A DNA stretch of 64,000 nt, from the NCBI RefSeq assembly GCF_963677315.1, contig NZ_OY781939.1, positions 1,178,001 to 1,242,000 of the forward strand, read 5' to 3'. The position numbers and the translations under genes were made by a program. Origin of the DNA: an uncultured Sphaerochaeta sp. GTDB lineage: Bacteria > Spirochaetota > Spirochaetia > Sphaerochaetales > Sphaerochaetaceae. Below, piece by piece: positions 32,370 through 42,500 of the stretch. The notes under the pieces were generated by a model. That model worked only from the letters and a program-made list of their open reading frames with translations, ran no database searches and was not told the origin of the DNA. Numbering within the stretch: position 1 is the stretch's first letter; each line of letters opens with the position of its first letter.

Positions 32370-34712
32370 ATGATTTCCAAGAAGGACCGACTTTTCAATC
32401 TATCCACGAAGAAAACCACCTACCTGTTCGCCATAACCGAAACAGGACACCTTGAACACCTCTATTATGGCAGATATCTCAGTAAAGATACCATCAGCAT
32501 TGATGCATTGGCAGAGAAAAGGAGTATCAGCATTGGCACAGGCACGGCCTATGACAGTGACCACCCAACCCTCTTCTTCAACAACCTCTGTATGGAATAC
32601 TCTACCATGGGCAAAGGTGATTATCGAGAGAGTTCGGTCGATATTTCTTATTCACGTGGTATGCAGACACTCGATTTCATCGTAAAGAGCTATCGAATCC
32701 TTCCTGGAAAGCCAAGGACCTTCAGTGGCTTGCCCGAATCCTATGGGGACAAGACCACCTGTACCACCTTGGAAGTTATGCTCAAGGAAGCCTGTCTTCC
32801 CCTTCGACTTGCCCTCACCTACACAGTCTTCGAGGACAGCAATGTCATCACAAGGCGAGCCACCCTGTACAATGACAGCAACGAGGAAGTTACGATCAAG
32901 AATCTTGCATCAGCACAGCTTGATCTTGATACCGATGATTGGAAGCTGGTTACCTTTGACGGGGCATGGTCGAGGGAGCGGTACATGCATGAACGCCCTC
33001 TTGCCCCTGGTATCATGGTCAACGACAGCAAGAGCGGCCTCAGTAGCGCTGAACACAACCCCTGTATCTTCCTCACCAAGGATAATGGGGAGACCATCGG
33101 AATGAACCTCATCTACAGCTCCAACCATCGCGAGCTGGTGGAAACCTCCTCCTACGGGAAGGTCAGGGTACTGACAGGGATCAATCCGGCAACATTCAGT
33201 TGGAACCTTGCTCCGCAAGACCGCTTCCAAACCCCTGAGGCGGTAATGACCTACTCCCCTGATGCACTAAACGGAGCAAGCCAGAACTTCCACCACTTCA
33301 TCAACAACCACATCATTCGTGGTCCCTGGAAGTTCCGTGAACGACCGGTCCTGATCAACAATTGGGAAGCGACCTACTTCAAATTCACAGAAGATAAACT
33401 TATCAATCTGGCAAAGGAGAGTGCCAACCTCGGTATTGAACTGTTCGTCCTCGATGATGGCTGGTTCGGCTTACGTAATGATGACACCACCAGTCTTGGG
33501 GACTGGACCGTGAATCCCAAGAAACTCCCTTCAGGGTTGGAAAACCTCTCTCTTGAAGTACACAGGCTTGGTATGATGTTCGGTCTCTGGGTGGAGCCAG
33601 AGATGGTAAGTATTGAGAGTCAGCTGTACAAGAAACACCCCGACTGGATGATCGCCATACCTGGAAGGCGTCCAAGCGTTGGACGGAACCAGTATATTCT
33701 CGACCTAACCAGGATTGATGTACGAGATTACCTTTACAAGCAACTCTCGGATGTTTGGCATTTTGCAAATGTGAACTATATTAAGTGGGATATGAACCGT
33801 GTATTCAGTGACCTCTATAGCGCAAACAGAGAAATGAAAGACCATGGTGAATTCTTCCATCGCTATATTCTGGGGCTCTATGAACTGCTGGAGAAGCTTA
33901 CTACAGCGTTCCCCAATGTACTCTTTGAATCATGCGCAAGTGGTGGCAACCGTTTCGACCTGGGAATGCTCTGCTACATGCCCCAAACCTGGACCAGTGA
34001 CAATACTGATGCACTCAGCCGTCTGTATATCCAGGAAGGCACCAGCTGTGGTTATCCGCTCTCAACCATGGGAAGCCATGTGAGCGACTCTCCCAATCAC
34101 CAGACCTTGAGAAGGTCGGACCTGGAGTCCCGCTTCAATGTTGCAGCTTTCGGTGTCCTTGGGTATGAGTTGGATGTCACCAAGCTCAAAGGGCAACAGA
34201 AAGATGCCATCAAGGCACAGATTGCCTTCTACAAGGCACACCGCGCACTGTTGCAGTACGGTACCTTTACCAGAGTGAAACTGGCAAACAGTATATCGAA
34301 CCAAGTAATCTGGGCAGTAGCAAGCCAGGACAAGAGCGAGCTCCTGGTGCTTTTCGCCCAGAAGCTCAATCCTGCAAATCCAGGCTCAGACAAGCTACGC
34401 GTGGAGGCTGTTGATCTGAATGCGGTCTATGAGGTATTCCCTCGTCAGCAGCGTATCGATATCAAGATGTTCGGGAATTTGCTCAACCGGGTCAGTCCTC
34501 TCCCCATAACCGAGGGAGGTATCGCTCAGGACACCATCAGCAAAGCTGTCTCCCTGGATAGTGAGGTTGAACACTACCGAGTTACCGGAGAGCAGGTTGC
34601 CTGGGCAGGTATCAAGCTGAACCAGCAGTTTGGTGGAACCGGATATGATGCCATGACCAGGGTCTTGGGTGACTTCGGCAGCAGAATCTATATCTTCAAG
34701 AAGATAAAGTAG
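32370..34712 (+). CDS. Alpha-galactosidase, GH36 family
   Basis: This 780-residue enzyme matches GH36. The nucleophile lies in YIKWDMNR (Asp474), and the acid/base Asp544 lies in the QTWTSDNTDA segment after ESCASGGNRFD. LDDGWFG near residue 366 is the third conserved block. An N-terminal beta-sandwich and a C-terminal beta domain flank the barrel. There is no signal peptide, so it hydrolyses imported alpha-galactosides (raffinose, melibiose type) in the cytoplasm. It follows AAGGAG about 17 bases before the ATG and is divergent from the mutarotase-like gene. Confidence 0.95.
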   Translation: MISKKDRLFNLSTKKTTYLFAITETGHLEHLYYGRYLSKDTISIDALAEKRSISIGTGTAYDSDHPTLFFNNLCMEYSTMGKGDYRESSVDISYSRGMQTLDFIVKSYRILPGKPRTFSGLPESYGDKTTCTTLEVMLKEACLPLRLALTYTVFEDSNVITRRATLYNDSNEEVTIKNLASAQLDLDTDDWKLVTFDGAWSRERYMHERPLAPGIMVNDSKSGLSSAEHNPCIFLTKDNGETIGMNLIYSSNHRELVETSSYGKVRVLTGINPATFSWNLAPQDRFQTPEAVMTYSPDALNGASQNFHHFINNHIIRGPWKFRERPVLINNWEATYFKFTEDKLINLAKESANLGIELFVLDDGWFGLRNDDTTSLGDWTVNPKKLPSGLENLSLEVHRLGMMFGLWVEPEMVSIESQLYKKHPDWMIAIPGRRPSVGRNQYILDLTRIDVRDYLYKQLSDVWHFANVNYIKWDMNRVFSDLYSANREMKDHGEFFHRYILGLYELLEKLTTAFPNVLFESCASGGNRFDLGMLCYMPQTWTSDNTDALSRLYIQEGTSCGYPLSTMGSHVSDSPNHQTLRRSDLESRFNVAAFGVLGYELDVTKLKGQQKDAIKAQIAFYKAHRALLQYGTFTRVKLANSISNQVIWAVASQDKSELLVLFAQKLNPANPGSDKLRVEAVDLNAVYEVFPRQQRIDIKMFGNLLNRVSPLPITEGGIAQDTISKAVSLDSEVEHYRVTGEQVAWAGIKLNQQFGGTGYDAMTRVLGDFGSRIYIFKKIK

Positions 34713-34776
34713 AGCGCTTCCAACAACACGATGCTTTGCGTTTGCAGCCTCTTGCCCGATTACCTGACTTGCCGTT

Positions 34777-35271
34777 ATGATGGACAGAATGGAACAGACT
34801 GTCATATACCTTGAGCTAGGGAGTGCTTCCCTGGCTACCAATCAGGGCTATCTTGCAATGTGCAAGCACATACGACGTGAGGTTTTCGTCAGAGGACAAG
34901 GCGTAAGCGAAGCCATCGACTTCGACGGGAAAGATCCCGACTGTGGTCATCTCCTGCTGCTCATCGGTGATGAAGCAGTAGGGACTGTACGTATCCGAGT
35001 GACAGAAAAAGGAACCAAACTGGAACGCATTGCTGTACTCTCCACCTATCGTGGATTGCATTATGGAGAGCTCTTGGTACGTTGTGCATTGAGCGTTGCC
35101 CATGGACCAGTCTATATCCATGCCCAGATTCAGAGCGAGGGATTTTATCAGAAGCTTGGCTTCGTTGCAGAAGATCAGAGTATCTTCTATGAAGCAAACA
35201 TCCCACACCGAACCATGATCTGGCCCCACGAAGAAGGAGTTGCACCTTGCCCTATCACAATACCATCGTAA
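34777..35271 (+). CDS. GNAT-family N-acetyltransferase
   Basis: This 164-residue protein has the ElaA/GNAT pattern: VFVRGQGVSEAIDFD, GTVRIRV, and the acetyl-CoA loop RIAVLSTYRGLHYGELLVRCAL, then YQKLGFV. Starts at 34780 or 34789 are also possible, since none has a clear ribosome-binding site. It overlaps gpsA by 25 bases, implying coupled translation. Substrate unknown. Confidence 0.85.
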   Translation: MMDRMEQTVIYLELGSASLATNQGYLAMCKHIRREVFVRGQGVSEAIDFDGKDPDCGHLLLLIGDEAVGTVRIRVTEKGTKLERIAVLSTYRGLHYGELLVRCALSVAHGPVYIHAQIQSEGFYQKLGFVAEDQSIFYEANIPHRTMIWPHEEGVAPCPITIPS

Positions 35272-36215
35272 TTGCAGGAGCCGGCGTGTTTGGCACCGCC
35301 ATGGCTGAACGGCTCTCTTGGAATACCAACAATACCGTCATCCTCTGGTCCATTGAAAAGGACGTCGTAGAGGATATCAATAGAAACCATCGGAATACCA
35401 AGTACTTCCCTACCCACTTCCTGAACACCAGTATCAGAGCAACAAGCGACAAGCAGATTTTCCGCAGTGCTGACTGCATACTTCTTGTCATCCCCTCCAA
35501 GGTCATCGTCTCTTTTACCGAGGAGATCAAGGCATATACGAAGGAAGATTGTCTTGTGATAAACCTGGCAAAGGGTATGAGTGATGATGGGGCATTTATC
35601 ACCGAACAAATTCCCTTTCCCAGAACAGCAAGCATGAAGGGACCAACCTTCGCAATTGAAGTTCTGCATGGACTACCCTCTTCCTTTACCTTTGGGGGCA
35701 AGAGAGAGGACTATGACCGTTTCAAGAGAGAAGTACTCAAGGACACCGGTCTCTACCTGGACTACACTGAAGATATCCGCTCAGTCGAGCTCATGAGTAT
35801 CCTAAAGAACATGTATGCCATTGCAATCGGACTGGTCAGTGGCCGGTTCAACTCTCCTAATGTGGACTTTCTCATCTATACGAAGGCAGTTGGAGAAATG
35901 CGTCGTTTTCTCAGCCTATTCGGTTGCAGCACAGAGACCATCTTCTGCTACTGCGGTCTTGGAGACCTGGGCCTGACCAGTCTCAATGACCTCTCCAGGA
36001 ACAGGACACTCGGTCTCTTGATGGGAAAAGGATTCTCCATCGACAATAGTGGGAGCTCAGCAACGGTCATAGAAGGAAGCAGAACCGTCAAGCTCATGGG
36101 AGAACTCACCCGTGAGAGACATGTTGAAGAGGAATTCCCCCTTGTACAGGCTCTCTATAGGATGATGTATGAGCATGAGAATCTCAACGACTATATGAGA
36201 GCGGTGTTCAACTAA
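35247..36215 (+). CDS. gpsA: NAD(P)-dependent glycerol-3-phosphate dehydrogenase
   Basis: This 322-residue enzyme reduces dihydroxyacetone phosphate to sn-glycerol-3-phosphate for phospholipid synthesis. GAGVFGTA (residues 10-17) is the Rossmann NAD site. INLAKG, the GPTFA block, the catalytic Lys region (SILKNMYAIAIG) and GLGDLGLT are family hallmarks. It begins with TTG at 35247, seven bases after AAGGAG, and so overlaps the GNAT gene by 25 bases. It is followed by a long inverted repeat. Confidence 0.92.
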   Translation: MPYHNTIVIAGAGVFGTAMAERLSWNTNNTVILWSIEKDVVEDINRNHRNTKYFPTHFLNTSIRATSDKQIFRSADCILLVIPSKVIVSFTEEIKAYTKEDCLVINLAKGMSDDGAFITEQIPFPRTASMKGPTFAIEVLHGLPSSFTFGGKREDYDRFKREVLKDTGLYLDYTEDIRSVELMSILKNMYAIAIGLVSGRFNSPNVDFLIYTKAVGEMRRFLSLFGCSTETIFCYCGLGDLGLTSLNDLSRNRTLGLLMGKGFSIDNSGSSATVIEGSRTVKLMGELTRERHVEEEFPLVQALYRMMYEHENLNDYMRAVFN

Positions 36216-36552
36216 TTCCCCAGAAAACACTCAGAGTCAATCTGGACATATAAGAGAATCGTTTCTAAGATTGACTCAAAAAACATACATTTTCTCAAAA
36301 ACTTATGTCATATTTGCCTATTAAAATATTGACAACTCGATAGTTTCATTCAAAAAATAGCATAAGGGCATGTTAAGTGATGACATACTCCAGTTATTTT
36401 GGGTGTGAAAACGATTCATGGATCATGTAATGCTACTTGCTTTTGTCTCTATCCCCTTATGAGTACTACCAGTACAGCTGCCAAGCATCTTTGTACCGGT
36501 AGGTACGGTTGCTGTAGGTAAAACCATCTTATCTTAGTAGGGGGAGAGAGAT
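36216..36552 (+). other. Intergenic region upstream of the giant repeat-protein gene
   Basis: No ORF is visible. It holds a 10-bp-arm inverted repeat (36234-36277), an ACTTATGTCA copy of the TGACATAAGT element on the minus strand (36301-36310), and a folded leader near 36460-36520: a GTACT-acc-AGTAC hairpin, then GTACC-ggta-GGTAC, enclosed by CAGC/GCTG. The ATG at 36553 follows GGGGGAGAG. Confidence 0.5.
36234..36277 (+). repeat. 10-bp-arm inverted repeat downstream of gpsA
   Basis: GAGTCAATCT (36234-36243) and AGATTGACTC (36268-36277) are perfect arms separated by 24 bases that hold a smaller AGAA/TTCT stem. There is no T-tract on the plus strand, so it is probably regulatory or a weak terminator. 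Confidence 0.55.
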
Positions 36553-39500
36553 ATGAATCGAAAAGCGTTGTTTGTTGGGATATTAGTTCTTATTCTAGTA
36601 ATTGGCTTGACTGCACCTCTCGGAGCCAAAGTCGCACGATCAAGTAGCAGGATTCTTTCCATCCCTGAAAATATTGTCACAACCAGAAAAGCCAAATTCA
36701 AGATGGGCGATATTCTGACGAATGAGATGGTCTCCATTACTATCGTAAATGATCCAAAGCCAGCATATTTACTGCTTGTCCTGGAACTGGAAATAGACAG
36801 TGAATCCATTACCGGGGAGAGTACGGCAAGAGCAGAAATCGTCAAGCACTTTGCAGGAAATGAAACGCTCACCTTCACCAACACCGATATTTTAAAATAT
36901 ACCAGCTATGTGAAACGAGGTTCGGTTTCCCAATCCCTGAAGGATGTGTTCGGTGTCTCAGGCATGGATTCCTTGACTGAATCATTCTTTACAGGAGGAA
37001 AGCAGGAAGTCCCTGAAGGAATATACAAGCTCTCCCTCCTAGCCTATGAAATTGATAATGAGAATGCAACATCCGGTAGGTCGTTGATTGAGAAACAATC
37101 GCTCACATTCAAGGTAGTAAACATTGAACCAATTGCAATACTTCAGACTCCTACAGTAAGCGAACCAATACTGAAGTTTCGTGTTCCTCAGATTCCATAC
37201 TACAGCGAAATGAGCATCTCAAATAATTCTACGACACATGTGACGATTACCGGACTTGGAATGAATACCACAATAAGGAAAGATCATAGAAAAGTAACAG
37301 CCCCAAGCAATAATTCCTTGAAAGGCTACCCTTCTGATCTTCAAGACGGAATCGTTACCTATGATCTGTCTACCGTACTGTTTAGAGCAGGTGGAGAGTA
37401 TTCTTTCGATATCATATTCAAAGATGACTCAAACTTTGAGATTGATACAAAGACAGCAGTTGTAAAATTCCCTACACCCAAATTCAATACAACAGTGGAT
37501 GTCTCTCAACCTCTTCTTCCCCTATTCCGCTGGAGTTTCAACGATGATTATGCCCTATGGGCAAGTGAGTACCATGTTTATCTCAATGAAGTCAGATCGG
37601 GAATATCCTCAACCAACAGCTATAAGCCGAAAAATCTTCTTTGGCCAAGCACTACCTACAACTGGTATGTCATGCCGATCAATAGAGACGGAACCCCGTT
37701 CTTCTCATCTGATGCTGTTACAAGTCAATCATTCAAGACAAAAGACCACACAGAGCTAACAATCTCAGTTGATAACCCTCCAACCAACGCTACGCTGCTA
37801 ACCGATTTGACATATTCTTTCAGTGGCAATGCGGAATTCAGTGATGGAGCAGAGCTCAAACATGCTTCCTGGAAAGTTGGAGCTGATATCCTTCAAGGAA
37901 CCACTACCTCTTATACCCCAACCAAACAATATTCAAACAACAGCTTGCTTGCCTATTTATCAGTTACCGATACCCTGAACATGAGCAAGAATTCAGAAAA
38001 TATCTATCTCACGGTACACCAACCTCAACTTGCAATCCAAGGAGAACCTGTAAGGGATGCAAAGAAAAAAGCAACCGTGATGTTCACCCTCGACCCTAAG
38101 AAAAGCAGACATTATCAGTCGGTATCATGGTACCTTGACGATAAACAAATTGGCACAGGATCAACAGTAGCTTACAACTGTGATACCAGCGGGGTATTCT
38201 CCGTAGTCGCAAAGGGAGAAAGCACCCCCGATTATCTAGGAAACACAAAACAGTTGGAGTCCGCACCTCAACAGATTACAGTAATTGGAACTGAACCAAT
38301 TGTATCGCTGCTCAATGTTGAAGACTCCATCCAGATGCTCCTGGGCTCAACGCTAGACATCTATTCAGCAGTTCAGAATGACAACCAGATCAAGTCAATA
38401 CAATGGATCTATACTGGTCCAGAATCAGGAACCTTAGGTTCAAAGCTTACACAAGCCACCTTCTCCCCTTCAAAGACAGGGGAATATATCATCACACAGA
38501 CAGTCACCGACATCTATAATGAAGCAGGGACCGCATCAGCTCGCATATTGGTCATTGATCCAGAAGTACGTATCACCAATATTGATGCAGGAAAGAATTT
38601 CCCATTGGATTCAACCCATGCAATCTCCTATTCAGCTACAAATGCAAAAGAGATTCAATTTTTCGTTGACGGAAAGGAACTGCTCTCAGATCGGTTAATT
38701 TTTGGAAACCTTGGTCTTGGTAATCATACAGTCTTTGCAAGAGCAATTTACTCGGTTGTTGATAAAACAGGAAATCAGGTTCTTCATACAAAAGATACCG
38801 AACCTATCCAGTTCCTCGTCCGCGATATAAGACCCCCAGAAATCCAATTACGCTTCCCAGCATATAACACCCGCCTTATGAGAGGAGTTACCTATACGCT
38901 CGAAGCTGATGTATCAAGCACATCCCCTATTACTGAAAGTTATTGGGAATTGAATGGAACCAGGCTTGCCTCCAACACTTTTACGGTTACAAAGGACATG
39001 CCTTCAATTTTTACCATAAGATACACAGCAAAGAACCAAGATAACATGGAAAAGACAGTATCAACATCGGTACGTAAAATTGATCCTACCGTCTTTATCA
39101 ACCCTCCAGCAAATCTAGACATTCCTTCCTCTGGATATATCCCTATCGTTGCAAGCACTACAGAAAATGCAAGCTTATTCTGGATTATCGATGGAGAAAA
39201 ACTCAATTATTGGAACAAGAACATCCCCCAAGTTGGAGAACACACCATACAGGCAGGATGGAGTATAGGTGCAGCAGATGAGAACGGCAACTACAAGGTA
39301 TATGAAGGTGTATCTGAAGAAGTGAAGGTAACCATCTACAGTGACGAGCCACCCAAGATTACTTCATATGCCCCAACAGAAGATGTGGTACGTCAAACGA
39401 TACATACCCCGGTACAATTTTCTCTTACCACCTCTGACGGGTATGAGATGAATATTAATAAATGGAATATATATGACCAGAAGGGAATATTCATCCGCCA

Positions 39501-42500
39501 GATTGCGGGAGAGAAATTACAACTACAGAATTATGGAAAAGGTGTGTATACGGTCCAGGCAATTATTTCTGATAAGTATGGTAGAACCGACAGCCATGAA
39601 TGGACTGTAAGTCTTTTTGACCCACAGGTATCCATAGCTTTCCCCAAGGATGGTGAGGAGGTTTCGCTTAAACAAATAGAGCAACCTATAATCCAACAAC
39701 AAGATATCAAATCATATGCCTTGACTTTAAACGGGGAGGCAATCCCCAATACGTTCAATTGGGTTGCCTTGGAAAGCGGCGAATATTCTTTATCGATCGA
39801 AGGACTTTATAACGTAAGCGATAAGACCGAACTGCAAAGGACACCACCCCATACCATCTCATTCTCCATCGCAAAAGATAAAACACCTCCAGAATTTGAG
39901 GTGGATGTCATTAAGAATAACGATCGAATCATTGCTGGCCTTGATTACCGTCTCACGGCACATGGGAAGGCCGATGAAACATTTACTTGGATTTTGAATG
40001 GCAAAGAGGTAGGAAGCGGTCCTGAATATACCTTACGGCCTTCAACAACCCAGAAAAACTTGACACTCATTGCACGGGGTAAACGTAATGGTATTACCTT
40101 GGACAAAACATTTAATCTCAGAATCATCAACCCGTTCTATGCGATGAATACCCCTGGGGGAGGCTATGAGAATTTTTACCCTCTTGGATCAAAGCTCTAC
40201 CTCTCCTATAGTTTTCGCGACATTGATAGAGTCGAGTGGATTATCGACGGGAGTCCTTCTCCAAGCAACTCAATCTCCTTACCGATAGGAATGCATACCA
40301 TTGAATTGCAAGGATATGCAAGTCAAGTACGTCTACCTGAAGGCACCTTGAAAGACTATCGTCCATCTATGAGTAGTTATGAGACACGACGTGATATCCA
40401 AATTGTGGAAGCACAACGCGTCCTGTCGATTGATGCACCTGATGAGGTTCTCGAAGGCCAGAGCTTTGTTGTTCGTGCAAATACGAGCAGAGAGGATCCA
40501 AGGGATTTACTGAACCAATTAACACTTTATATTGATGATACATATAACAGACGTAATTATGGGAATCCTGTTAATCGAATGTTTACCCTATCGTCTCTCA
40601 TCGAAGGGAACCATATGCTTAAGATATATTCCTCTGATGTTTTCGATCGTGGAGGCGTAGCATATAAACCGATCAACGTATACAAACCCCTCGAACTGGC
40701 TATCATCTCTCCTACTGATGCACAGAGAATATCGCCTGATGTCAATGTGATAGCTCGTACAGAAGTTTTGACGGGTAAGATCAACCGTCTGACATGGCGT
40801 ATAGACAACCGAGTTGTACCAAACAGCAATTACACAACGGTGAATCTTGGAAAATTGGAACCAGGAAAACATACCATCAGTGTCAGTGCCGAGGATATGC
40901 TGGGAAATATAAAAACCGAACAAATATCGGTTGAAATACAGAGTGATTTCCAACTCGATCTCCTGCAACCTATCAAATCCATGGAAACGGTAGTAGGCAC
41001 CTCTGTTTCTTTCCTTGCTGGTGTAGACAAGGTAATAGGCTCTGCTGTAAATGTGACTGATGCCGCAAGACATATAACGTGGTATGTGAATAATACCAGC
41101 ACCAATAAAAATGGAATTTCCTATCTCTTCGATGCAGAGAATCCAGGGACTTACACGATTTATAGTGAGTATGACCATAATGAGATGGTCCGCACCACTT
41201 CTTCTAGAATCGTCACTGTTCGGGATATTGCCTCACCCCAGATTACTTATCCCAAGAACGGACAAACCATTCTCTATGCAGATGGAAGCTCTATCATACT
41301 TTCCGCAAAGGGAGAACCTGGGGCAACATACCATTGGATGCATAACAATGAGATTGTGGCGATAGGGCCTGAAGCTAACTTTAATCCAAATGGATACGAA
41401 GGCGAGATTCAGCTGAAATTAGTTACATCTGCATTTGGAAGGACTAAACAACAATTGGTGAGTTTCTTCCTTGATAGAAACACCCCGCCTTCCTTGATGT
41501 TGTCAGTACCTGAAATACAGTACACCGGTGACATGCTCAATTGGACCGCAGCAGCAAGTGATAGTGAAGATCAGACAACTGACCAAGCCATAACCTTTGC
41601 CCTTGATGGCCTTACACTCTCTGGCGGAAATCCACGTGAGCTTTCCAGCAAGGATGTAGGTGCTCATACTCTGGTCGCAAGCACATCAGACTCGCTTGGA
41701 GCTACCACTACCCAGCTTGCAAGCTTCAAGGTTGTTGAGACTACACTACCCTTGGAGTTGTTATCTCCTCAAGAAGGTGCAACCTATTACAAAGGATTCG
41801 AAATCCCACTCCTCGCATCTCTATCTCAAGGAGAGGAAGGAACGTATACATGGACAGTCCAGTATCTGGATGATCCGAGTATTCCGAAGAAAACCTTCCA
41901 AACAAAGCAAGCAATGTTCACGAGTGAAGCTACAGGGTCTGTTTTGGTAGGCCTCGTGTTCACCGACACAAATGGCAGGGAGAGAGGTCGAAAGCAAATA
42001 CTCCTGAGTATAGAAAACGAACCTATCTATCTGAATATCAATTGGCCGCACGGAAGTATCGTCAATGCAGGGACTCCACTGAATCCTACATTACAGGGAT
42101 TGCCGGATAATTGGGAGGAAGGGGAACTGAACTGGTATCTTGCAGGGTTCCCTGTTGAAGATGCCACACAGATGGTTGCGCCCAGCAATAGTGGGACGTA
42201 TACTCTCTCAGCTGTCTATCATATTGAAGAAAGAAGCGAACAAGCATCTGTTGAGTTCAAGGTAAATACTGAGCCTTCTGTTTCCATCACAAGCATTGCC
42301 GATGGAGACGCATACAAGACAGGTACCCCGCTGATCCTCTCAGCAAATGTACTAGATGATCAAACCTATACAGGAACGGTTACATGGTCAATGGATGATG
42401 GGACCTTGATTGGGGAAGGGAATCCTTTGATCTATACTTCCAAAGCTCCAGGAATCATGTACATCAATGCAAAAGCAACAGACGATTTCCAACTCTCAGG

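Noticed and set aside
36370..36440. Strong promoter immediately upstream of the giant gene
   Set aside because: Candidate -35/-10 pairs (for example TTGACA near 36330) have wrong spacing, so I did not assign one.
40588..41178. 196-residue antisense ORF inside the giant protein gene
   Set aside because: It is a shadow frame of a repetitive sense gene, with no ribosome-binding site or recognisable domain.
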